A stretch of 64,000 nucleotides of DNA from positions 5,074,501 to 5,138,500 of the forward strand of contig NC_088787.1 of the NCBI RefSeq assembly GCF_949628265.1, written 5' to 3'. Position numbers and translations under genes: made by a program. Below are positions 21,666-32,395 of this stretch, one piece after another. Each line of letters opens with the position of its first letter. Positions within the stretch are counted from its first letter, which is position 1. The notes beneath the pieces were generated by a model that was given only the letters and a program-made list of their open reading frames with translations, had not been told where the DNA came from and searched no databases. This stretch comes from Cloeon dipterum (Eukaryota; Arthropoda; Insecta; Ephemeroptera; Baetidae).

Positions 21666-23580
21666 GAAAACAGCAGGGTCACACCCACAAGCGTCTAAAA
21701 CACAGGCGGGCATGACCCTGCTGGAAATTAAGAAGAAAAGGGGAAATTAAGGTAAAAATGAAAGAGCAGGGTCACACCCACAAGCGTCAAAAACACAGGC
21801 GGGCATGACCCTGCTGGAAAATAAGAAGAAAAGGGGAAATTAAGGTAAAAATGAAAGAGCAGGGTCACACCCACAAGCGTCAAAAACACAGGCGGGCATG
21901 ACCCTGCTGGAAATTAAGAAGAAAAGGGGAAATTAAGGTAAAAATGAAAGAGCAGGGTCACACCCACAAGCGTCAAAAACACAGGCGGGCATGACCCTGC
22001 TGGAAAATAAGAAGAAAAGGGGAAATTAAGGTAAAAATTAAAGAGCAGGGTCACACCCACAAGCGTCAAAAACACAGGCGGGCATGACCCTGCTGGAAAA
22101 TAAGAAGAAAAGGGGAAATTAAGGTAAAAATGAAAGAGCAGGGTCACACCCACAAGCGTCAAAAACACAGGCGGGCATGACCCTGCTGGAAAATAAGAAG
22201 AAAAGGGGAAATTAAGGTAAAAATGAAAGAGCAGGGTCACACCCACAAGCGTCAAAAACACAGGCGGGCATGACCCTGCTGGAAAATAAGAAGAAAAGGG
22301 GAAATTAAGGTAAAAATGAAACAGCAGGGTCACACCCACAAGCGTCAAAAACACAGGCGGGCATGACCCTGCTGGAAAATAAGAAGAAAAGGGGAAATTA
22401 AGGTAAAAATGAAACAGCAGGGTCACACCCACAAGCGTCAAAAACACAGGCGGGCATGACCCTGCTGGAAAATAAGAAGAAAAGGGGAAATTAAGGTAAA
22501 AATTAAAGAGCAGGGTCACACCCACAAGCGTCAAAAACACAGGCGGGCATGACCCTGCTGGAAATTAAGAAGAAAAGGGGAAATTAAGGTAAAAATGAAA
22601 GAGCAGGGTCACACCCACAAGCGTCAAAAACACAGGCGGGCATGACCCTGCTGGAAATTAAGAAGAAAAGGGGAAATTAAGGTAAAAATGAAAGAGCAGG
22701 GTCACACCCACAAGCGTCAAAAACACAGGCGGGCATGACCCTGCTGGAAAATAAGAAGAAAAGGGGAAATTAAGGTAAAAATTAAAGAGCAGGGTCACAC
22801 CCACAAGCGTCAAAAACACAGGCGGGCATGACCCTGCTGGAAAATAAGAAGAAAAGGGGAAATTAAGGTAAAAATGAAAGAGCAGGGTCACACCCACAAG
22901 CGTCAAAAACACAGGCGGGCATGACCCTGCTGGAAAAGAAGAAGAAAAGGGGAAATTGAGGTAAAAATGAAACAGCAGGGTCACACCCACAAGCGTCAAA
23001 AACACAGGCGGGCATGACCCTGCTGGAAAATAAGAAGAAAAGGGGAAATTGAGGTAAAAATGAAACAGCAGGGTCACACCCACAAGCGTCAAAAACACAG
23101 GCGGGCATGACCCTGCTGGAAAATAAGAAGAAAAGGGGAAATTAAGGTAAAAATTAAAGAGCAGGGTCACACCCACAAGCGTCAAAAACACAGGCGGGCA
23201 TGACCCTGCTGGAAAATAAGAAGAAAAGGGGAAATTAAGGTAAAAATGAAAGAGCAGGGTCACACCCACAAGCGTTAAAAACACAGGCGGGCATGACCCT
23301 GCTGGAAAATAAGAAGAAAAGGGGAAATTGAGGTAAAAATGAAACAGCAGGGTCACACCCACAAGCGTCAAAAACACAGGCGGGCATGACCCTGCTGGAA
23401 ATTAAGAAGAAAAGGGGAAATTAAGGAAAAATGGAACAGCAGGGTCATCCCCGCAAGCGTCAAAAACACAGGCGGGCATGACCCTGCTGGAAGTTTAATA
23501 GAAATAGGAAAATAAAATGAAAAATGAAACAGCAGGGTCACACCCACAAGCGTCTAAAACACAGGTGGGCATGACCGTGC
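21665..23580 (-). repeat. 93-bp minisatellite, about 21 units (inverted relative to 11.7 kb)
   Basis: Units start near 21670, 21765, 21858 and so on to 23529, with 20 intervals of about 93 bp. Each holds AGCAGGGTCACACCCACAAG, CGTCAAAAACACAGG, CGGGCATGACCCTGCTGG and a spacer GAAGAAAAGGGGAAATTAAG. Units are almost identical; a spacer toggles between AAATTAAG and AAATGAAG and between AAATAAG and AAATTAAG. Because 93 is a multiple of three, open frames of 208 and 239 codons arise with a 31-residue period (FLTLVGVTLLFHFYL); these are taken as by-products. Confidence 0.95.
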
Positions 23581-24579
23581 TGAGAAAGGAATTAAAAAAG
23601 AATTTGGACTCACCCCAAATGTGGCCGTGGTCCTCTACAGTCGCCTGGTGGTCGCTGGCGGCCTCGCTGCTCGCCGGTCCCTGAACCACGGCTGCAGATC
23701 AGCACCGCGCACGTCATCCTCCAGTCGCTGCCAGTTAAAGACTAATGTGAGTGAGAGTAGGAGAAGCGAAGCAGCAGTTAGACACCAAAAGAGGAGGAGT
23801 GGGGGAAAACGTCGCTTGTTCACTCCCCACTCCTTCCCCTCTTTTGCTGACTCTAACTGCTTCTCCTTAAATGCCACCGCTTGCTGCCAGCCACGCATGC
23901 GCACTTGTGCCGTCTGGCTCCGCCTCCTTCTGTAAACGTACCATGTTTGGCGTTTAGCCCGCGAAGTCAGCTCGCCTTATACGGTAAGACTGCAGTATTG
24001 CCAAAGTAACAAGAAGAAGTTTAACCTGCTTTAGTTACTATATCACTGGCTGTTGCTGTGGCGCTGTTGTCTGGATCTTAAGCCAGCGATACGTTTAAAA
24101 GATGCAATCAAAGATCCGCTCTCCTCTTCAATTGGTAGCTGGTTTTCTAGTTGTTTTAAGTTATCTGATTTTCGACACGTCAAGTCCAATATATGTTATC
24201 AACGGGAGTGGTTCGGATTCCTGACATAATTCAATCAAAAATGAAATTCCAACATTGTGTTAGTTTTAAGTCCCTAAAAATGTTCCAAGAAGAAAAGCAA
24301 ACATATATTTTTTTCCTTTTTTATAAATTATGAACGATTCAATATAATATATCATCAATTTGATTGTGCAAAATAGAAAAAGGCACAATTGTATAGTTGT
24401 GTTGCAAAAGTAGTTATTTTTATTGGATCGCAGTTCAGGAGTGAAACTATGGAATATTGATGGGAAAAAAATTGTTAGAGTAGATGCAACTAGTTCTTTT
24501 CATATTATATCACTTTATATTGTGTTTTTGATAAATACTTAAATTATAAAAAAATCATGGATGCGCGCGAACATAACGT
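23581..24579. other. Unique stretch with a GC-rich patch and hairpin
   Basis: 23.61-23.75 kb is GC-rich. On the plus strand it could encode VVLYSRLVV, loosely like a myosin motor segment, with stops nearby. 23759-23872 is a hairpin: GGAGAAGC, CAGTTAG and AAAAGAGGAGGAGTGGGGG face CACTCCCCACTCCTT, CCCCTCTTTT, CTAACTGCTTCTCC. From 24.0 to 24.58 kb AT-rich, no gene. Confidence 0.5.
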
Positions 24580-25220
24580 TCATTCTTCATTCAAAGCCAA
24601 GACCTTGTAGTATTCACCATCAGTAATACGGAATGATTCCTTGAAAGCAGCAATGCAGACTCCACATCTATGACCTGAGAAAAGTGATCAATAACTGATT
24701 TTCTCCACTGAAGAAATTTATTTACCGGTCCGCATATTTCCTCTCTTCCGATATCAATAGCACCGATGTAAACAGGTTTATTGTCTTTTGTAGAGCCAAC
24801 TTTGAACCATTGGTTTTTCGGAACCTGCTTATTTGGACGGAACGAGACATTACCGCCGGCGAGGAAGTAATAATTCTTAGTAACGAGCACCTTATTGGTT
24901 TCCACTATAAAGAAGCCCGTACTGAATGATCCTAAAATATAAAAAAAATATTTATCCATTAATTTTTATAAAAATCACTTCGTCACCAATGTATAATAGG
25001 TATATTGCTATGAGTATAGGATATTATGAAGATTTTGTCCTTTCTTACTTTCGTTGTAGTAGGTGTAGCCGGGCTGAGGGTACGTGGTTAGTTGGTTGAA
25101 CACTCCGACTACGTAGGACGGAATAGGATTGTTCGGGGAGCACCGCACCTATTTGTCCATAGGAAAATCGACGGTGGTATCATTATATAGAACCCAATAA
25201 GGCCAAAAACGTTGCGACAT
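24580..25220 (-). pseudogene. B4: DM9-like gene, class I, broken by a stop and a frameshift
   Basis: Exon positions (complement) 25220-25049, 24931-24726 and 24674-24580 match the family. Exon 1 reads MSQRFWPYWVLYND but codon 24 (after PMDK) is TAG where sisters have TTG. The downstream VRCSPNNPIPSYVVGVF and YPQPGYTYYNE stay in frame. Exon 2 is intact: GSFSTGFFIVETN, YYFLAGG, VSFRPNKQVPK, PVYIGAIDIGREEICGP. Exon 3 has two extra bases (GATGTGGAGTC for GATGGAGTC), so VIDGVCY becomes VIDVESA and stops early at 24591. Splice sites are all preserved, so the decay looks recent. Read-through of the TAG cannot be excluded but would still leave the exon 3 frameshift. Confidence 0.85.
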
Positions 25221-25284
25221 GATGATGTCAAATGTAGAACACGCAGACGTTCAAAAACAGTGAGAGAATACTGTGATAATGCGT

Positions 25285-25320
25285 GTCAGGTCAGGCGGCA
25301 CGGCGGCAGATAGGGTATAA
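25285..25320 (-). promoter_or_regulatory. Class I upstream block of B4
   Basis: GCGTGTCAGGTCAGGCGGCA followed by GGCAGATAGGGTATAACTA. Read on the gene strand this is the GTTA-ACCC, CCGCC, TGACCTGACACGC order seen before other class I genes, although the gene itself is broken. Confidence 0.45.
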
Positions 25321-25642
25321 CTATTCAGTACTGGTGCTTGAGAAGGAATAATCTTGTAGTTATATCGCTTTAGTTCTTCATGGACATTCTTGAAATATTG
25401 CCAGGGAGATATTCTCGCATGTTACAGATGGCCAGAATGCCAGACATTTCCTCAAATTTCTCTGCTTTTGTAAGAAAATTCTAACATTTTTTTTCTTAAA
25501 CAATTTGGATAACTAATTTCACCATTTTAAATTACCAAACCAAAAAGACAAACTTGTAAGTTGTTGAAAGCACAGTTCTTTTTTATTGTATCATGACACA
25601 ATCAAGTGTGTTTATACAAGTAAAACTAAAATTTAAAAACAT

Positions 25643-26232
25643 TTATCGTTCATTCAAGGCCAAGACCTTGTAGTTTTCACCATCAGAATGGTGTGTTAAT
25701 TTGAAAGCATAGCAGACTCCATCTATCACCTGGAAAAAAGGTGAATTAACTTAATTTACAACTCTCACTTTGTCAACTGAAGAAAATTTACCGGTCCGCA
25801 AAGTTCCTCTCCTGCGACGTTAATAGTGCCGATGTAAACTGGCCTATTTTCCTTGGTAGTGCCAACTTTGTACCTCAGGTTTTCCGGAACTTGCTGATGT
25901 GGACGGAACGAAACATTACTACCGACGAGGAAGAGGAAGTCCTTTTGTGAAACGGCCCCCTTGTCGGTTCCATGCATAAAATATCCGTAGCCGAATATTT
26001 CTACGAAAAAAATCATCAGGTTTTAAAAAATCTATTGGAGAAAACCCAAACGTTCGTTCTTACTTCCGTAGGAGTAAACGTAGCCCGGCTGAGGGTAGCA
26101 GCCGAATTTGGTGAACCCTGCGACTACGTACGACGGAATACGATTGTTTGGGGAGCACGGCACCAATTCTTCCTCTCTAACAACTTTGTTCAAACTATAT
26201 GAACGCCAATAAGGCCAAATTATTTCAGCCAT
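25643..26232 (-). CDS. B5: divergent two-repeat DM9-like protein, class I, 154 aa
   Basis: Exons (complement) are 26232-26064, 26000-25792 and 25729-25643; phases 1 and 0. MAEIIWPYWRSY, ELVPCSPNNRIPSYVVAGF, CYPQPGYVYSYG; then KIFGYGYFMHGTD, loop KGAVSQKD, FLFLVGS; VSFRPHQQVPE, RPVYIGTINVAGEELCGP; VIDGVCYAFKLTHHSD, NYKVLALNER. It keeps both cysteines (CSP, LCGP) and the VCY cysteine. Lies 409 bp upstream of B4 on the same strand. Its upstream region is the source of the left-arm stub at 20464. Class I blocks occupy 26.31-26.42 kb. Confidence 0.86.
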
Positions 26233-28385
26233 GAGGGTGTCAAATCCAGAACGCAGACGTTGGAGGACAGTAGGATTATACTGGAAGAGGCAGAGAATGC
26301 AAGTACAATGTCGAAATCAGGTTTGCCAACAAAAACCTTAGCTTGTGATGATTCATTAATGCGGTGCAGCTGTTACATCATAGCGCCTCGTTAGGCCAGG
26401 CGGCAGAAAGGGTAATCATTCAGTATAGATACTGCATATATGGTGCTTGAAAGAAGAATCTTAATTATTTCTTCGTGGAAATTCTTTAAATATGCGAGAT
26501 ATTCACGCCGTATATACGGATGGCCGGAATGCTTAAACATTTTCTAAATTTCTCTTAAGAGAATTCGGGCAATTTTCTTGACGAAGAATTCAGACCAGGT
26601 AAAAGTATGCTGATGCCCACAATGCTGGACTGGGGCAAAAATGTTCAAAATGAATTTAAGCAGGAAAAGGTGCACCTTTGGAATAAAACTTGTTTTTTGA
26701 AGAGGATTCTTAAGGAATTATATGAATATCATACGTGCAAAATGCTGAATTTAAAATTTTAAACAGTTTGGGGAACTGGAAAGAGAAACTTTGGAATAAG
26801 CCGGCCCGCTACCAAAAGGCCATTGAAACCGGTGGTTTTAATGTCTCGGAAATTGGAACTAAAATTTTGCTTTCAACGTGAATTAAAAATTAAATTAAAA
26901 GGTGTAATGCAATCAAGTTAACAGTTCAGCATATAAAAATGGCAACCACACTATGATTGAAATTTTCTGATCTTTTGGTATTTGTCAAGTAACATGATTT
27001 AACGTTTTGAAATTTAGCAAAATTTCTAAGTAAGCATATGATTTTTTATTCTAATTTAGAATTATTAACGAATTTTATTCTTGATTGTGTCGATCAAGAA
27101 TGAGTGATGATATAGATATAAGATAACCATCCAATTGGTCGAAAATTGATTTTGACGTCCGGAAAACCGATGAAAACGTAAAAATCGCAACCTCTTTGGC
27201 TTTATTTTGACTCTGCTGAACCCATCAAAACGTGAGCAAAAGCCGTCAAAGGAACGTCAAGTGGAATGTTATCAACGGAGTGGTTCGGATACCTGACATA
27301 ACTCAACCTTCCGACTGGCACTGTCATAAAAGTATTAATTTTAAAATTCCTCAAAACATTCCAAGAAGAATTTGGACTTGTTTTAAATTATATACGATGC
27401 AATTACTAAGCTCACCAATTGAATTAAACATAATAAAAAAGACAAATATTTTAGTTGATGGTAGTAGTTCTTTTTTATTTGTATCACAATACAATCAAAT
27501 TTGTTCATGAGTAAAACTTAAAATTGTTAAAAATTCATTGATGCAAACACAAGGTTCATTCTTCATTTAAAGCCAAGACCTTGTAGTTTTCTCCGTCTGA
27601 ACAGATTTCTGTAAGTTTGAAAGCATAGCAGACTCCATCTATTACCTGGCAAAAAGTTGAAATAACTTAATAAACAACTAATTTCTCAATTGAAGAAAAT
27701 TTACCGGTCCGCATATTTCCTCTCCTGCGATGTTAATAGTGCCGATGTAAATTGGTTTATTTTGTTTGGTATAGCCAACTGTAAACTTCCGGTTTTCCGA
27801 AACCTCCGCATGTGGACGGAACGAAACATCACCACCGATGAGGAAGTAGTAATCCCTGTCTATACAGACATAGTGATCGGTTCCCTCCATAAAAAATCCG
27901 GAGCAGAATGCTCCTAAAATCATCAGTTGTTATAAAAATCACTTCCCTTCTGTAGAAAGGCCAAAAACGTTCATTCTTACCTCCGAAGAAGTAAACGTAG
28001 CCCGGCTGAGGGTAGCAGCTGCCGCAGTATAACGCTGCAACTACGTAGGACGGAATGGGGTTGTTCGGGGAGCACGGAACCAATTTGTCCATGGGAACTT
28101 CATCGATGTTATTATATATTCTCCAGTACGGCCAGAAATTTTGAGCCATGATGATGTCAACCCGGAAGTACAGACGCTGGACAAGCGTAACGGGCGAGAG
28201 CAGGCAGAGGAATGAAAGCTATTAATGTAGTAAGTATCGGGTTGGCTATCATAAACCCTAATAGCGCCTCAGGTCGTGCAGCAGAATGGGTAACTATTCT
28301 ACATTTTACGGGTGATTGGAGGAATAATCTTAATGGCGCGTGAAACACAAAAAATAATAACTATACTCAATTTTTAGCTCTCATA
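26220..28385 (-). repeat. Right arm of large inverted repeat (contains B6)
   Basis: Reverse-complement partner of 18330-20480. The arm begins within the first codons of B5, passes its upstream region and a long non-coding stretch, and contains all of B6 and its upstream region. Beyond 28385 similarity stops. Confidence 0.9.
27556..28149 (-). CDS. B6: divergent two-repeat DM9-like protein, class I, 155 aa (twin of B3)
   Basis: Exons (complement) are 28149-27981, 27913-27705 and 27645-27556; phases 1 and 0. Exon 2 is identical at protein level to that of B3 (FMEGTD, HYVCIDRD loop, SFRPHAEV, KPIYIGTINIAG, ICGP). Exon 1 differs at several residues: EVPMDKL, VAALY. Exon 3 has VIDGVCYAFKLTEICSD, one codon longer than B3, and ends NEE instead of DEE. 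Both twins have intact splice sites and open frames, so both may be expressed. No hydrophobic leader. Confidence 0.87.
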
Positions 28386-28617
28386 ACAGCTACGGATTAT
28401 TATTATCTTAATAGAGTTTTGCTACAAAATATTTAAAAATGCATTTTTGAAAGCTACTGAAAACAGTTAAAATACTTCTAGGATACAGGGTTTACGTTGG
28501 CAAGCCTGATTCTTGCAAGGTCAATATATTTATCATTATTTTGCCTTCTCTCGCCCGATCCGGTTGTCAACTTTTTTAACGTCTTCTGCGTAACCTGGAT
28601 TTTTGACATCACCCATC

Positions 28618-29249
28618 ATGTCCAATCATTTTTGGCCTTATTGGCGTATGCATAAACTGCACAAAGACGATTTTATTCCTATGGACCAATTGGTGCCGTG
28701 CTCCCTGAACAATCCCATGCCGTCCTATGTAGCCGCAGCGTTCAACGGCTACAGCCCGCACCCTCAGCCCGGCTACGCGTACTGCATAGAAGGTAAGAAG
28801 GAATGAAAAGTGAAAAGCTTGGCTCTTCTACATAGATTTTTCCAACTATGGTTAATTCTACTACTGATGATTTTTACATAATTTTCTTTTTTATTAGGAA
28901 TATTCGGTAACGGTTACTTTATGCAAGGATCCGAACGCGGGGACATTTTAGAAAACGGTTACTACCTCCTCATGGGTGGTGATGTTTCGTTTCGACCACA
29001 TTGGGAGGTTCCGGAAAACTTAAGGTTCAAAGTTAGCTCTACCACAGACTATAGACCCATTTACATCGGCACTGTTAACGTCGCAGGAGAGGAAATTTGC
29101 GGACCGGTAAATTTTTTCAGCTGTGAAAATATTGGTTATGAATTTATTTCATTATTTGGCAGGTGATAGATGGCGTCTGCTATGTTTACGTACACTCTAT
29201 TCTTTCTGATGGTGAAAACTACAAGGTCTTGGGTTTGAATGAAGGATAA
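28618..29249 (+). CDS. B7: divergent two-repeat DM9-like protein, class I, 156 aa
   Basis: Exons are 28618-28792, 28898-29106 and 29163-29249; phases 1 and 0. MSNHFWPYWRMHKLHKDD, QLVPCSLNNPMPSYVAAAF, SPHPQPGYAYCIE; GIFGNGYFMQGSERGD, loop ILENG, YYLLMGG; VSFRPHWEVPE, RPIYIGTVNVAGEEICGP; VIDGVCYVYVHSILSD, NYKVLGLNEG. It departs from the consensus at AYCIE (an extra cysteine) and FMQGSE for FMEGTD. The start was set at the second ATG of the frame to match sister N-termini. The GTTGGCAAGCCTGAT leader block lies 120 bp upstream. Confidence 0.85.
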
Positions 29250-29759
29250 GCGATATACGCATCAACATATTTTTGTACAAATTTTATAGTTTTACTCCTG
29301 AACGTGATCAAACATATCAAGAGATATACGATAAAAAATAACCCCTTGCAAACCCTATACAAATTGTTTTTAATTTTGTGTTAATTTCTGATCCTCTTGG
29401 AATTAATGCTTTTATGCCTGATCCAAAAGTTTCATCAAGAATTTTCTTATAAATGTAGAGAACATTTTTAGAAAATGTCGTGCATTCCGACCATCAGGCA
29501 AAATTTCAATAATTTCCATGACTTTATAAATAACTTCCCTTCTCGCTTGATTTTTGTATTGCGCGCGCTTTTAAAATATATATCTACTGAATGGTTGGTT
29601 ACCCTTTCTACCACCTCATGACCTGCCACCATTTTGACTATGGCTGGGGTTTATGTTGGCAAACCTCTGATTTCTGGGTTGTTCCTTATTCTCACCGGTT
29701 CCGCTATTCGGCAATTTTTTTTAAGCGTCTGTGATCTGAATTTAAGTTAGTGAAACATC

Positions 29760-30397
29760 ATGTCTCATAATTTTTGGCCTTATTGGGGTGTATATTATGA
29801 TAGTGAACCGAGTGGTGTTCCTTTGGACAAATTGGTGCCTTGCTCCCCGAACAACCGTATTGCGTCCTACGTAGTCGCAACGTTAAACAACTACAGCTGC
29901 TACCCTCAGCCCGGCTACGTCTATTATAACGAAGGTAAGAAAGAACGCGTCTGAATGTTCTCTAATAGAGCTTTTTTCCACATTGCCTGAGTGATAATTT
30001 TACTATAAAACATCATGTTCTTTCTTTATATTCATAGGATCATTCAGCAGCGGTTACTTTATGAAGGGAACCGATGAGATGGTTACAACAAATGATTTTT
30101 ACTTCCTTGTTGGCGGTAATGTTTCGTTCCGTCCACATACGGAAGTTCCGGAAAACCTTAGGTTCAAAGTTGGCTCTACCAAACAAAATAAACCTATTTA
30201 CATCGGCACTATTAATATCGGAACAGAAATAATTTGCGGACCGGTATATTTTCTTTTTAAGAAATTCTATGTAGTAGTTTTAATTTTGTTAATTCACTAT
30301 TTGGCAGGTGATAGATGGAGTCTGCTATGCTAACAATGAAAACTTCCGTTATACGGATGGTGACTACTACAATGTCTTGGCTTCGAATGAAGGATGA
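29760..30397 (+). CDS. B8: divergent two-repeat DM9-like protein, class I, 156 aa
   Basis: Exons are 29760-29934, 30038-30243 and 30308-30397; phases 1 and 0. MSHNFWPYWGVYYDSE, KLVPCSPNNRIASYVVATL, CYPQPGYVYYNE; GSFSSGYFMKGTD, loop EMVTTND, FYFLVGG; VSFRPHTEVPE, KPIYIGTINIGTEIICGP; VIDGVCYANNENFRYTD, YYNVLASNEG. Intron 1 and its flanks closely match those of B14 at 46 kb (ACATCATGTTCTTTCTTT), so B8 and B14 are close relatives though separated by the class II array. The leader has TTATGTTGGCAAACCTCTG at 29647 and an ACCCTTTCTACCACCTCATG block before it. Confidence 0.86.
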
Positions 30398-30880
30398 CCC
30401 TTTTTACACAAAGAATTTTATTCTTTAATAAATATTGGAGTTTTTCTCCTGACTCGATTGTACGATGATAATAAAAAGAAACTATAAAATTTTGCCTTTT
30501 AATTTTTATTGGTAGACTTGGTGAAAGTAGTTTAAAGTTAATTTGTTATTCAAAAAGGGTGTTTTTTAAAAAAATATATATTTTCGGGTCTTAAAATGAA
30601 ACACAACGCGGAATTTCATATTTCATAGTAGTGTAACTTGATTAAGAGTTTTGGTGTAGTCCAAAAGGCAACCCTAAAAATAGATTTTTACGTTTCAACT
30701 GTTTTCTGCAAGTGATGCCATATTTTTTACTCGTATTTATGGTTCCTCAACAGGAATCAATTAGCACTATCAGAAATTCTATTCTTTTAAACTACACTAA
30801 TATTATTATTCTTACTTCTTAACGAATGTTTTAAGTTTGATGTGAGAAGTAAACAAGTAGATCGAGTATTTTTTTCGTTT
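30398..30880. other. Intergenic 3' of B8
   Basis: AATAAA lies at about 30427. At 30498-30530 a tract (CCTTTTAATTTTTATTGG) resembles the end of the class II first leader exon but its donor is GTAGAC, so it is probably a relic. No gene. Confidence 0.5.
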
Positions 30881-31270
30881 TCGCGCCCTTTTTTTAATTG
30901 CGACACACGACCCTCCACCTAGCGCCTGAGTATGCAACAATACAGGTCCTAAAGGTTCTGCGTCTGGTCACCTGCGAGCGCCCTGATCGCTCCTGCGACG
31001 GACTGCAATGCTTGTTAAGTTTTAAGCAGGAAGAGCTCAATCTGGTAAAGAAAAGTCTCCGATTTTCAAGGTTTTCCAAAGCCGGATCGCACGTTTCTGA
31101 GCCAGTAGGCAGTGAGTTGTTTGAGAAAACACCTGACCTGACCGACGACGCAAACAATGGCTGACGAGACGAGAGTTTCTCGATTTTGCAAGAACAGATG
31201 GCGGAGTTGTAACTGAACCAAATAAATACTGGATTCTGGCACGCCTCTCAGAGACACTATGAAACAATCA
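30880..31270 (+). repeat. Relic of an upstream module, copy near 31 kb
   Basis: GCCTGAGTATGCAA, AAGGTTCTGCGTCTGGTCAC, GAGCGCCCTGATCGCTCCTG, CGACGGACTGCAATG and a GTCTCCGATTTTCAAGG block. The same order recurs at 33.59-33.91 kb. GCGCCCTGATCGCTC and CTCCGATTTTC echo the module/leader before the F-box genes. No gene follows directly, so it is called a relic. Confidence 0.5.
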
Positions 31271-32190
31271 TATAAACATGTCTCTAAAGGATTCGGAAAT
31301 TACCAGATTTTAATATTCTGACAATAACAGGTGGTAATTATCAGCGGTATTTATCAGTTATAACTAAATTTTGTTTTGCTGCGGGGCACAATTTGAACTA
31401 CTATAATAACTTATTCTACATGCTTAAATTTTCACTTTCCTTGTAAATACCAAAATACCTGGTAAAAACGTTGTTGTTTTTACCGTTAAATACCATGCTG
31501 TTAAATAACACTTGGTAAATACTTCCGAACCCTGTGGCTGTCGTATATATGGCAGGTCATATATGAAGAATAAAGGAAAGGCGGAGAAAAATATTGAAAT
31601 TCTAAGACTGCTGTTTAGCAATTTTTTCCATTTGGAATTTAAGAAATTATAAAAATAGTTGCCATTTAATGTTCGTAGATTTTATAAGTCAATGTAGTTT
31701 TTTTGTATTTCGCGCGCTTTTAAAATTCAGCCTGTGAAGAGAGGGAGTGGCGGGAAGACACACCTCCTCACATCAAACCGAAAGCGCGAGGACTGGATTC
31801 AGATGAACCAATTTCTCGTAATATTTTATAATTTTTTTAAAATAACTCGTCAAATGAGACAAATCATTTCAATTCCAGGATTAGTCAGGACGAGGTATTA
31901 TGGCGAAAACTAATTTTAAAATAGCAAAAATAAGCAGTGAGCAGTACATAAGAGGAAGAAGAATTCAATTTGTGGATTTTTAAATAATATCTACAAAAAA
32001 TTTGTTGTGTTGGAAAGTGACATTAAAGATGGCGGGCTGTTTGGCGCGAAGAAACCTCAACAAGGGGTCATGTGATTGATGCGTGTGAGCAAAGGAGGAG
32101 AGCTATAACCCACGACTAAAAACACTAAAATTGTTCGCTTAGTGAATTTTCGAGTTCCCGCAGTAGTAGGGAGAGTGGGAGGAGCAACTC
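31271..32190. other. Intergenic before the class II array
   Basis: No exon seen. AT-rich with short GC-richer patches near 31.75 and 32.03 kb. Confidence 0.45.
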
Positions 32191-32193
32191 TGA

Positions 32194-32199
32194 TATAAA
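32194..32199 (+). promoter_or_regulatory. TATA box of B9
   Basis: TATAAA in CTCTGATATAAATAAAGGC, followed by the class II leader CACCGCAAGAGCC, TGACGACACGCGAGCAA and CAGCAACTATACA. Only about 200 bp separate it from the B9 start, and no 5'-UTR intron lies between. Confidence 0.7.
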
Positions 32200-32395
32200 T
32201 AAAGGCACCGCAAGAGCCTCCTTATCTAGCTTTGTAGCTTTCTGGAACTAGCCACCTGCTCTGCTCGCACACTCACACATTCGGTCTCGACGCTCTTCCT
32301 GACGACACGCGAGCAATCACAGCAACTATACATTTTTTCTGGGAATTCCTCTGATTTTGAGCGTCTACGACTTGGATTCAAGTTAACATAAAATC

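Noticed and set aside
21914-23377. Long open frames (208 and 239 codons) encoding a 31-residue hydrophobic repeat
   Set aside because: They arise because the minisatellite unit is 93 bp; several frames are open, the related array with 92-bp units does not keep them, and there is no promoter, start context or splice evidence.
30880-31270. Small protein-coding gene on either strand at 31 kb
   Set aside because: The block recurs at 33.6 kb with frame-breaking differences and matches upstream-module sequence, so it is a non-coding relic.
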